A stretch of DNA of 64,000 nt, taken from contig NC_088309.1 in assembly GCF_910592395.1 (NCBI RefSeq), positions 28,150,599 to 28,214,598 on the forward strand, read 5' to 3'. The notes beneath the pieces are model-generated. The model worked only from the letters and a program-made list of their open reading frames with translations, searched no databases and was not told the origin of the DNA. How positions within the stretch are numbered: position 1 is the stretch's first letter; each line of letters starts with the position of its first letter. The position numbers were made by a program, and so were the translations under genes. Below, piece after piece: positions 45,901 through 64,000 of the stretch. The DNA comes from Lineus longissimus (Eukaryota > Nemertea > Pilidiophora > Heteronemertea > Lineidae).

Positions 45901-48900
45901 CAGAGTCATCACAATCAAACAAAGAACTCCAACACCATGACTCATTACAAGTGCTACACTTCACAATATCCAGGGAATCTGATGGAAAGATATCTGGTTG
46001 GTTGCCCCGGACTTGTAGCGCTGCCTCTGAGGCTTGTGTAGGCTGAGCTGGGAGAGCCTCAGGATCAGTGAAACGGAAAGGAGGCAAAGGCAGGGTTGAA
46101 TGATCCAATTCAGAATCTGGGAATGAGTTGGGGCTGTAGCAGCCAACAGTGCAATCATCATGGAAGAACAAAGAACCACAAGAAGATGAACTTGAATACT
46201 TTTCAGGTGGAAGTAACTGTTGAGGTACTGGTGGTGTGTTGTTGCTATCTCTGTGTTCTGTTCCATCTTGATGAGGTACAGGTCCACGATGAGCTAACAG
46301 CAAGTCTTCTTGGACAGATCCCACAATTTGTGACTCACATGGTAGAGGATTTTTGGAATGCATGCCCACTTTATTCAAGTCAATGACCACTTTTTCCTGA
46401 GTGGAATCTAGAGTGGCAACAGGACAAGTACTTGTGGCCACAATTCTGCCAAGAAAAGAACCTGATGGATAAATTTCCAGATTGCTCTCCGATGTATTGG
46501 TAAGGCTAACCGCTGCTGAGGGAGGATCTGGGCTACATTCCTCATCACTCAAGAAAATAGGACAAGCACGGTCCCCGATCTTTGGGGTACTAACAACAGG
46601 AATGGGTTCTTCAACAAAAACAACATCAGAGTCGGTAGAATCATGGAGACAATCATTAAATGTCCACTGAATTACGCTGTCCTGTGATTTGTCACTTTCA
46701 TCATCGCTTATGCGCCATTTCAAATACTCACCACCAGGACTGCCCTCGGTGGGAGTGGAGCTAAGAGGAGACCAGGAAGGCGTGGAGATGTTGAACTCCG
46801 AGTTCACAGATGAAGCAGTATTCTCGACATCATTGACTTGAAGCCGGAAGTAATCTGACCCAAAAGGAGTAAAGTCGATCTCCGTTAAGGTCAGAGGTGA
46901 CCTAGGTGGAGCAGGTAACACAAATCCTGTACTTGTTATTTTCGGCTTGTAGATACCAACGGTATCACTCTGAACCACAAATGAATCAGAAGGTGGAGGC
47001 AAGTTTCTGTAGTGGACTGCTCTTTTCTTCTTCTTCTTGACGTACCCTGGAGTCTTTTTACGTTTATCCTCAGCACAGATTTGTTTCCTCTTCTTATCTC
47101 CTTGCTTGTCATTAGCTTTGACATCCACAGACTTGACAAATGGACAAGTTTTGGAACATTCGTGGTCTGAGGCAATGGTGGAAGGACTAGACGGGCTGTA
47201 TGTAGATGCACATGTGATATTCCTGAAACACTGGGAAACACTGAAGGAAGGGCTACATGGGCTCCGTAAAGGAGTATTCTGAACAAGAGACTCCAAACTT
47301 TGTGTTGGACTGTAAATTGCAACACCAAGTGAACTCAGACTAGGATTTGAGTTGCAGACCAAAGGAGTATTCTGAACGAGAGACTCTACATTCTGTGTTG
47401 GACTGTAGACTCCTGAACTATCGCCACTTAGACAGTCCTGAGTCGGACTGTAAGCCTCCGGTGATTCACCAGCAGAGCTTGATGACGATCCATCCTCCTC
47501 TGATGGCCGCCCACTCAAATCTTCCCGGAGGTGACAGACCACCAAATCAAAGAAGTCAGTAGAAGTGGACATATGTTTTGGTGTGAACTCAAGGAGGTCT
47601 AGACAATAGGACAAGCCAAGATGCCCAAACAGCTTTTCTTCAATCACAGACCGGTCATTTGATGATTGGCTGCTAAGTGATATTGGTTTAAATACAGATT
47701 TGGAATGATCAGGGGGTGAAGCAACGCTGTCACTGCATGGAGACCTGATTGCCTTTGGGATGGAAGCACATGTTTCAACTGGAGCCACGGGACTGGGAAG
47801 GCTTTGGTTAGTACATGCAGGATTCACTGTGTTAGGGGTTGCATGTTCATGGGAATCTAGGTTAGTTATTGAGCTTGAGGAGAAGTTAGTAACTTGGCTT
47901 GGTGTTAGTTTGAGTCCCACTTGTTGAGGAGATGCTAGGGAGAGACTACTGCTACATTCCAAACCTGTTGGGAAAGGAAAAGGCGCTACACTATACACAC
48001 AAAGCATTCAAGGTCATTAACAGGAATACATGTACTGGTATGTCCAGGCAACTCAAATGAAAACACAGAAAAAGTAAAATAGGTCCTCCATGCTCACTGA
48101 GGAAGCTACAACGACAACATTTTAAGAAACACTACTACTTTTCAATTTCAAAGAAGATCATCCTAGGGAAAACTATTGTCGAGGTGTAACTTACCAGATT
48201 CTATATCCATGTCCAGTTCTTCACGACCAGAAGTGTCTACTTTCATCTTCTTTTTGCGTCCACCTCCTTCTTGTTCTGATTGCCGTTTGAACATGTCTGA
48301 GCCCATAATTTCTTCAAGCCGGGTTTTCAATTGGAAATCTTGCATGGGCGGGAAGTTGTATTTGCGGTAGTCCTGAGAAGCAAAGTAAATCAAACGTTCA
48401 TGAGATGAATGAGACACACAGCAGTAGTATCATCCTCTGTGATAGAAACATGTACAGTACTGATCAAATGTATGTTAAACCAGAAATTATCAGTTTAATC
48501 AGGGAATTCTTGGGGCACTTGACCAACATGACAGATTTCCAATATCAACTTACATCATAAGCTCCTTCAGGGAGGCCCACATTGAAGCCAGGATATTCAA
48601 CGATCTTCTCCAAGTTGTACGTATCCTTCACAACAGTCGTGTTGACCTCACCTTCTTCTAAACTCTCGCCTTCATTGGATACCTCTGAAAGTCAGCAACA
48701 GAAACAGTCTCTATGAACCAGTAACAGCCAAACCACATTGAAACAAGTTGCTATGGATCAGAATCTATCCATGCATGTGATGTCTTATACAGTCACTACC
48801 CCTTGGCACAAGTGACTTCAAAGTGCTTTGCCTCCTATGTGCATCACAAATGATAAGGATGTTCTGTCAGGTCAAACAGTGTCCTGAACTCTCACAGGAC

Positions 48901-51900
48901 TGCTCTGTCACCACAAACTGAGAAATCAACAATCAAGGTATTTCGAATACACATCAAGTCATTCACATACCTCTGCCATGTCTGTCAAACAAGCAAATTC
49001 CCGATCCTTCGACCTTCGCATCAAATAAATGACCAGGTGGGTAGCCATGAACTCGCATCTGATATATGTATGGTGGTAACTGGTTCTCGCGCAGACCCAT
49101 TGCTTCTCGCAGCTCGTTACTATAGGAACAAAAACAATCGATTAGTAATAATCAGATCAGATACCACAACGTAAACTGACGGTCATCTAGAGGCCGAGAG
49201 GGGGTCAAAGAGTTGCGAACTGCCTTGCATTTCGGTGTAAGTTTGAAAACAGTTTCAACAGAGTAGAAGTTTGGTAAAAGTTTGGGTATCAATGGCCAGA
49301 GAAGCCTCATTCTAATGTAGATTGGGGCTCAGTGCAATGAGTTGAAATGTTCAGGACCAGAGCCACGGACTGTAAAATATGCACTTTCAAAGAGCAAACT
49401 TTCATTGTAGAATGATTAAAGGATTATATACCTAATGGTTCCTGCTTTATATTTAGCAAATCTTGGGTCATCTTCGATGTGATAGCGGCTGAAAAAACAA
49501 AATTGATCAGTTAGATACAAAGAATGCTAAAGTTCTTGAATTTTCAGTTCAGATGTACATTGAAAACGGTGTCAAAATGATCCTTATACCCAGTCCCTCA
49601 GTAGACATGCTCAGCATTCTCACAGGAACCATGGACTTTGGATGATGGTTCACATAGCTTAGTCATCCTCCAAATTCAAACAGGACTGGAAATGATTGAC
49701 ATGCAAAACATGTAGTAGTACAAAAGAGAAAAAGAAATGTTACAACTGAGACCTACTTCTTGGAACTATTTTGAGAATTGAGAGATTTCCCCATGAACTC
49801 AGCTCTTTTTGCATTGATCTTGGCATAATCCTTCTTCTCTTTACAATCTCTCATAACATGTTCACCACCGCAGTTGAAGCACATAGGTTTGTTCACCACT
49901 CTGGAACAAATCAAACAAGGCATATTACACACAAACCATTGATATTTTCATATAATAAACCAGTGTCTAAAAACAAGTACATGTTCAACTTGGGCCAGCC
50001 ACTGCCAGTGATCAGGCCTCACTGAGTTCAATAACACACATTAAGCGATTTTAAGGGTCAAGTCTCCTTACCGCTTCTGTTTTTGGGCTGGTTTATCTCC
50101 CTCCACTTCTTCAATAGGTAAAGCTTCAGCAAAGATTTGGTCATAACTGAAGTTGATCTGTAAAGGAAAATACATTGAATGGGCAGAATCGAAAACTCAG
50201 CTCTGCTGTCCAAAATCCTGAGATGTCCTACTCCTAAGCCTGAGGATTCAAAGTGCCAGTAGGCTTAACCCATGCAGCACATCTGAAAGCCTGAAGGATT
50301 GCTTTGAATCAAATCAATAATAGAGGTCCATGAAAAGGATACACAGGTGTCTCCCATCCATCAGTGAGGGCAGGTGTGTGGTTGACTAGAGGCCAGCCCA
50401 TCGTGTCCTGGATGTATTCACTGTAGAACTGAGAGCAGCCAAGCACCTGAAAAACACAGAAGGAAAAACTATGGAAACTTTGGTCTTTTTCCATTACAGC
50501 ACAACATTTTAACTGATGTAAGATTAAAAGATTTCATATTACTCATAATCAGCTTACCGTGTGATGTTCACGAACACAGTCGTACGTCGACGAGTCCATA
50601 ACGTCTTTTTTCTTATCTGCCAAACATATTGAACTTGGCTGAAATCGTATACAATGTAGAAGTTATATATTTGCAGAAGAGTCTGAGAAACAAAAATACT
50701 GTGATAGACAAACGGTCATATTTTTTACATGAAAACATTAAGTCAATATTTATCATTGTCACAAGATATTTTAATTTCTTGAAAGATCTCTTAAAGATTT
50801 ACAACATCAAATCATGATGCAAACTATGTTGAAGTGTTGCCATAGAGGTTCGTACACATGGAACAACTCACCAGAGGATGGATTCTTGGTAGACTGTCTG
50901 GATCACTTTTATCTTTTTCGACAAGTTCTGCAATAAATCTTTCGATATCTTCTTTATATTTCCTGGAATGAAACAACCAAATCGTTCAAAATTCAGCAAT
51001 AAACTGTTTGGTAAAGCAACAGTCCATTGGACAACCAGACATCAAGGGTCAAAGGTAGAAGAAAGTGTTCTTACCGTCCAAATGAACTGTTCATGTAGAT
51101 GACCTGGAGTCCTGGAGCTTCATCAACTTGATATCTAGAAGTAGAAGGCGAAGACAAATGTGGTGTGTGACATATTAACAGCTAAAACATGGCAACTCTT
51201 ATGAGAGAGATGAGCCAAAACTTTTTTATTGAATACATCAGACGATAGAATGAATCTAAAGATGATAGAAAACTGATCTTCTCAGCGTTTGCAAGACAGT
51301 CACTAGGAGAACTGACAAAAAACCTTACCTTGTGGAATCTATCAGTTTATTTTCTCTTGCAAGTCTTCCTAGTGACAATTGTTAAGAAAAAATACTGGAA
51401 ATGAAGTGGGACTGGGGAATGTAGATCAAATAGGACAACCTGAGACTCGTGTCCTTGCATAGACGGTCTTTTCAAAAGTTGCTAGCGAATCCTAATCAAC
51501 TGAATCTGATCTCTCCGACAAGTTATGATGTAAGTCAATCAATCAGAATAAGGACATCAGTTACCATTTCCAGAGGTGCACCTCTGGTAACGGCCAAATC
51601 GCCACTGACCCACTGACTTAGCTAGGCCTATCAGTATCCTCGGTCTCAATTTTTTTAAAGGATATCAATTTGTTCAAGATCAGAAATCCTATCTTTCATT
51701 TCAAGGACTTCACACTCCTTCACATTATTTTTGGTTCCATTCTGGGACGCATTCCCATCATCATCCATGTCAGAATCACCTTCCTTGGCAGCGTAGTTAC
51801 TACTGGCATTTGGACCTCTTGTTGTTGTTCTATTTTTAGATTTTTGCTTTCCATTTTCGATTTCGGAGTCTGAACCCTCACTCGAGGAGTCAGTAAAGAG

Positions 51901-52059
51901 TTTGTGCTGACTACTTGTAGCATTATTTTCAGTTGTATCGTTGTTACTACTTATGCTCTCATCATTGCCCAAAAGATAAGGGGCCGTTTCGGGTCTTTCT
52001 CGATCAAATTCGTCAAATAAAGATCCACTTCCAAAAGGATCGGCCGGATTGTCCGCCAT
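42990..52059 (-). CDS. ZCCHC8: ZCCHC8, zinc-knuckle subunit of the nuclear exosome targeting (NEXT) complex
   Basis: Exons in transcript order: 51666-52059, 51329-51371, 51075-51134, 50872-50962, 50558-50638, 50343-50446, 50072-50146, 49757-49900, 49432-49488, 48971-49119, 48554-48684, 48195-48372, then a long exon from 47964. If the donor at 46732|46731 is used, the last exon is 42990-43501 (1083 aa). If not, the frame reads on to a stop at 43853 (1872 aa). Domains: acidic N-terminus, coiled coil near 125-145, CCHC knuckle C290-X2-C293-X3-H297-X4-C302, PSP domain (LRENQLPPYIYQMRVHGYPPGHL). The last exon carries the conserved LEDLEHQRELL and PYENLPNATGMFEKM region; in human the C-terminus engages the helicase MTR4. 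NEXT (MTR4, RBM7, ZCCHC8) feeds promoter and intronic RNAs to the exosome. Human ZCCHC8 is 707 aa. Two introns are U12-type. Confidence 0.93.
43502..46731 (-). other. ZCCHC8: Optional intron / retained coding region of ZCCHC8 (exitron-like)
   Basis: The donor GGTG|GTGAGTATTT at 46732|46731 is the one strong donor I found in the 4.1-kb open exon, and it is phase 1. The acceptor CACTCACAG|G at 43501, preceded by a perfect branch-like ATACTAAC, also needs phase 1, so the splice restores the conserved C-terminus. Yet the frame stays open from 46731 down to 43853 (about 960 codons) with protein-like content: SUMO-consensus sites, a duplicated block with synonymous changes and a proline-rich stretch. 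Splicing and retention would give different C-termini. No good donor was found near the end of the long frame. Confidence 0.65.
43956..44102 (-). repeat. ZCCHC8: 21-bp tandem repeat, seven units
   Basis: GCTGTCAC on plus recurs every 21 bases at 43956, 43977, 43998, 44019, 44040 and 44061, with a diverged unit at 44082. Four units (43977-44060) are identical. In the long ZCCHC8 frame they encode HLPGVTA; a second minus-strand frame is also open and encodes PSTRSDS. The 21-base unit preserves both frames. Confidence 0.95.
50147..50342 (-). other. ZCCHC8: U12-type (minor spliceosome) GT-AG intron of ZCCHC8
   Basis: The 5' end reads GTATCCTTTT, the U12 donor consensus. TTTTCCTTTAC at 50160-50170 matches the U12 branch-site consensus, and CTTCAG follows 13 bases later. 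This junction gives WETPVYDQIF, aligning without a gap to human WEIPKYHQVF. The alternative U2 reading (CCT|GTGTAT with TTTACAG) would insert extra residues. Confidence 0.85.
51372..51665 (-). other. ZCCHC8: U12-type AT-AC intron of ZCCHC8
   Basis: Exon 1 ends AAATTG and the intron begins ATATCCTTT, the exact minor-class AT-AC donor. TTTTCTTAAC lies at 51381-51390 and the intron ends GTCAC 10 bases after the branch A. No usable GT donor exists near the end of exon 1. The join keeps frame and completes a coiled coil (SDLEQIVGRLARENKL). An AG three bases further on is also in frame. Confidence 0.9.
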
Positions 52060-52262
52060 AGCTAGTTTGATGTAAAATAGAAACTCCGAAACACTTTTTA
52101 ATCGGGAACGAAAAAATGTCTAGGAGAATTTAGATTATCAAATATGCATTAATTTCTACTTGAGCTTCCTATTCTTTTATTGTTAATCAAAGCTGACAAT
52201 TTTTAAGTTTTTCAATCAGACTTGTTATTGCAAATTAGATTTTTGTTGAGTTTCATTAACTT

Positions 52263-52363
52263 CGTTCCCATTCTCCAAGCGTCGTCAAAGGGGATCATTG
52301 TCGTCAAAGGGGATCATTGTCGTCAAGTCTCACTCGACCTACTGTCTCTGCAACAGTTGGACT
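52263..52363. repeat. Copy of the dispersed repeat found at 41443
   Basis: CCCATTCTCCAAGCGTCGTC, GATCATT and TCTCACTCGACCTACTGTCT match 41448-41513 in the same order and orientation. Here the AAAGGGGATCATTGTCGTC unit is duplicated. Confidence 0.85.
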
Positions 52364-52562
52364 ATGGTCTCGTTAGGGAGGTTTTTTTTTTATTCATGCG
52401 CGGTGAAGCCTTAACCGTAGTTCCTAAAATCATTGATTTCTCGGTCCTTACAGCATGTCAGTGTTGATTCAGCATTTGTTTTGGCAAAGACATGCTTTTT
52501 TTTTGAGTTTCTGAAACCTAGAGCGCTACTCAATAGGCGGCTAACAAGAAACGCATTTACTG

Positions 52563-53474
52563 TTGTTACCGACGTATGTGTACACTGAACTTGGGATGTG
52601 CGTTGGCCCCGTGTTGAAATGCCGTCCCTATGTCCCTATGTCCTCAAAAGTTAAAAGAGAGAGAGAATTTAAGATTGATAAGGGATTCGAAAATCTCCCC
52701 TGTGAGAACCTTCACATGAAGTTCTGTAAATATGTACTGGGTGTTAACACAAATGCCACAAATCTGGCCGTGTATGGCGAGTTGGGCAGACATCCACTGT
52801 ATTTAATGATAGCCAAATCTATGTTCTCTTTCTGGCTAAGGCTTGAATCCTTGTCTCTCAACACAGTGGATGGGGAAATTAGTTCGAAGTCTATTTTAAC
52901 CAGTGCCTTACAAGTTAGTAAGGATCTAGACAACAAAGGAAAACAGTCTTGGTTTTCTTGTATAAAATTTATTTGTGGTTGTCTGAATCTGGATGTAAAC
53001 AATGCTGAAAGTGTTTCAACCTCCAGTCTTGTTCATAAATTAGGTGAAGAATTTTACAGAAAGTGGAAGCTAGAAATTTGGGATGATTCTCGGAATCCAA
53101 ATGCTAAAAACAAATTACGCACTTATAGGTCCTTCAAAACGCAACTCTGCTGTGAGAAATATCTGACTTCAATTTCAAGTTTTTCTTTAAGAAGATCCCT
53201 TTGTTGTTTCCGCATTAGCTGTCACGATCTAGCCATTGAAAGAGGTAGATACAAAAAACTTAAAGTTGAAGAGAGGGTGTGTTCTTGTGATGGGACTTCA
53301 ATAGAAGACGAGGTTCACTTTCTAACTGCCTGCCCAAAATATGATGCTTCAAGGAACACAACTTTTCAGGTCTCTCACCAGGAAATAAGTTTATCTGGCT
53401 TCTTTCAAATGAGGACCCTGGAATTTGTCAGAAGCTATCATCATTTTTACAGAAATGCTTTTCTGATCGCATAA
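52563..53474 (+). mobile_element. 5'-truncated non-LTR retrotransposon (LINE), C-terminal end of the polymerase ORF
   Basis: An uninterrupted 303-codon frame begins mid-protein. CENLHMKFCKYVLGV, NLAVYGELGRHPLYL, RTYRSFKT, FRISCHDLAIERGRY and the finger-like CSCDGTSIEDEVHFLTACPKY are the hallmark of the region after the reverse transcriptase in many animal LINE ORF2 proteins. The reverse transcriptase and endonuclease are missing, as expected for 5' truncation on insertion. Downstream sequence to about 53760, with AATAAA and a T-rich run, is probably its 3' UTR. Intactness suggests a fairly young insertion. The clade cannot be set from this part. The first ATG in the frame is not a genuine start. 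Confidence 0.8.
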
Positions 53475-54268
53475 AATAAGGACCTCCTCTCTCCCACCTA
53501 CTAGTATCTACTCCAGGTTTGACCCCGGTAGTAGACTTTATATTGTTACTTTTGTCATGTATCCTTTGTATGTCTTATGTACTTTCAATCAAAATCATTG
53601 TATTTCTATTGTACCATGTGTACCTTTGCCCTCCGGGCCTTTTGATTAATAAACTATTCGTCCAGTGCCAGTTGGTGCGTTTTTCCCTGATTTGTGCAAA
53701 ATTCAACATATCTCAAAAGTTCAATGGTTGACCCTCGATTTTTTTTTAATTTTTGTGTAGCGTAAGCGATTGTCTTTCGTGGGAGAATGGTCACTGTAAG
53801 AATTATTCAGGAAGAAATGTATAATATTTGGGGGTTTTCGTGATTGTCCGGCCCAATTGGCAATATTGCCATTTGGGATGGTGAACAGAGCTAGGAGCAA
53901 ATGCGACGTTTATGATTTATTTAAAGAAATAAAATGCCCGATTTAACATTCTGCAGAATCAGGGGAATCGGGCGTTTCCAGTGATATACGACACAAATGG
54001 GTTGTCCTCATGCATTCACTTTGGAAACGCATTTTAAAATAGATGTTACGTCCTGTTAATGGGGCACGTCATCATCGCGTACATTTGGGAAAAACTCCCT
54101 AACGAGACCTATGTGACAATTGTTCCAAATTTACAAAAATCTGGGGATTCCCCCAATGCCACGATTGCCCGGATGTTGTAAATCGCGGGAGATGACTGCA
54201 TGTTTGTCCGATTTTATATTGCTATTTTTGCTAAATACACTTGAGTGCCTGGTCGATCGATCGGCGAC

Positions 54269-63162
<8,894 letters not shown>

Positions 63163-64000
63163 ATGACGAGCATTCTAATTCGTGTTTTACCAGACATTCA
63201 TACACTTCCCTTCTGGGAGCTTGAGGACAGTAGAAACAGACTTTCATCTACCGTTGATATGGTTCATACTGAGAGTGATATTGCACCTCAGTGTAAAACT
63301 GCATTTATCTTGTCTCTTCATAACTGACACAGTTTGTTTGATTGTGATGTGCAGATGTGTTCTGTCAATGTTGCGATGCCATTGCTGCATGATTTCCATA
63401 ATGAGCCAAATTATGACTTCAATCAATGCATAATGTTTTGAAAGAAGAGCTTGTTTCTGAGAGAACCTAGTTATCATTATTTTTAATCGTACTTTTTGTT
63501 GTCTCTCTATGACTAGTCATTCATTTGCTGTATAGAACTTAATTAGTTGATTAGTATCTTGATTTCTAAATGCTCTTTAGAAATTTGCCTTTGGTTAAGT
63601 AAACTTCGACATTCATTCCACGCGACCAAGTGCTGCCATGTCTGATGGCATTGTCAGCCACCATGTCCTGTCACTGCCGTGTTTGGGTGATGTCTCATCC
63701 ACCGGGCTACCAGCTGCACCTGATTTCCCGGGGGCATTTAGATAACTACCTTCTTGAATCAATATAGGGTGCACTGTACATAGAACCAAGCATGGATTAT
63801 AGCTATTTAGGATTTGGGAATGTCTTGTCAGTCAGCTGGACTAGATATGAAGGAAGTGTGGTTGATTTTGAGACTTATTTCTAGAACATCTTTTCTGAAG
63901 GCAGAAAGATAATATGTCCTTAGAGGCATTGGTATTGCTAGAGGCTGTAGAACCATGTTCTAATTCTGCTTCTCTTCTTTAGTCTAGTAGTTTTGATACA
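63163..64000 (+). other. SMC5: SMC5 3' untranslated region and beyond
   Basis: No canonical AATAAA follows the SMC5 stop codon within the window, so the transcript end is not located. No further gene is supported up to the window edge. Confidence 0.5.

Larger units (their letters stand above)
52060..54268. promoter_or_regulatory. ZCCHC8/SMC5 divergent intergenic region, invaded by a LINE fragment
   Basis: The two start codons are 2.2 kb apart. The gap contains a dispersed repeat, a truncated LINE and about 0.5 kb of unique sequence before SMC5. Promoter elements are not evident to me by eye. Confidence 0.5.

Noticed and set aside
46330..46342. CAT|GTGAGTCAC as another ZCCHC8 donor
   Set aside because: Good intron side, but joining it to the 43501 acceptor creates a TGA stop at the junction.

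Overview
The window is an intron-rich animal nuclear segment with nine protein-coding genes on both strands. Every gene was rebuilt by joining exons whose GT-AG (or U12-type) boundaries and codon phases agree and whose products match a known animal family. Protein similarity to vertebrates is high. However, there is one GIT-ANKRD13 pair and one AP-1/2 beta adaptin gene where vertebrates have duplicates, which points to an invertebrate bilaterian (invertebrate deuterostome or lophotrochozoan). I cannot name the species.

Layout: (1) 1-1214, minus, 5' end of a GIT-type ARF GAP, cut by the window edge. (2) 2365-8756, plus, ANKRD13, 13 exons, 600 aa. (3) 11411-16766, minus, PEX12, 8 exons, 358 aa. 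(4) 17916-25510, plus, AP-1/AP-2 beta, 17 coding exons, 933 aa. (5) 27939-30735, minus, TMEM134-like, 6 exons, 169 aa. (6) 31532-35695, plus, GLT1D1-like glycosyltransferase, 9 exons, 353 aa. (7) 38334-40605, minus, CCDC117-like, 5 exons, 503 aa. (8) 42990-52059, minus, ZCCHC8, a subunit of the nuclear exosome targeting complex, with two minor-spliceosome introns and a very long open exon. (9) 54269-63162, plus, SMC5, 21 exons, 1048 aa.

Gene order alternates between divergent pairs with compact shared upstream regions (GIT/ANKRD13, PEX12/AP beta, TMEM134/GLT1D1, ZCCHC8/SMC5) and convergent pairs whose poly(A) signals lie a few hundred bases apart. From memory of the human map, GIT/ANKRD13 and PEX12/AP2B1 are also head-to-head neighbours in human. 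Those two arrangements therefore look very old.

The most unusual locus is ZCCHC8. It has an AT-AC U12 intron and a GT-AG U12 intron. A 4.1-kb open exon contains a single strong internal donor (46732|46731) that is phase-compatible with the conserved last exon. The open reading frame runs on through that optional intron for 2.9 kb, and this part carries a cluster of SUMO-consensus sites, SUMO-interaction-like stretches, YSP[T/N] motifs also seen upstream of the donor, and a duplicated protein block. Two isoforms are predicted: 1083 aa with the conserved C-terminus and 1872 aa with a lineage-specific tail. Other accessory structure includes a tandem repeat that multiplies an ANKRD13 splice donor, three long inverted repeats, a 207-bp satellite, and a 5'-truncated LINE between ZCCHC8 and SMC5.
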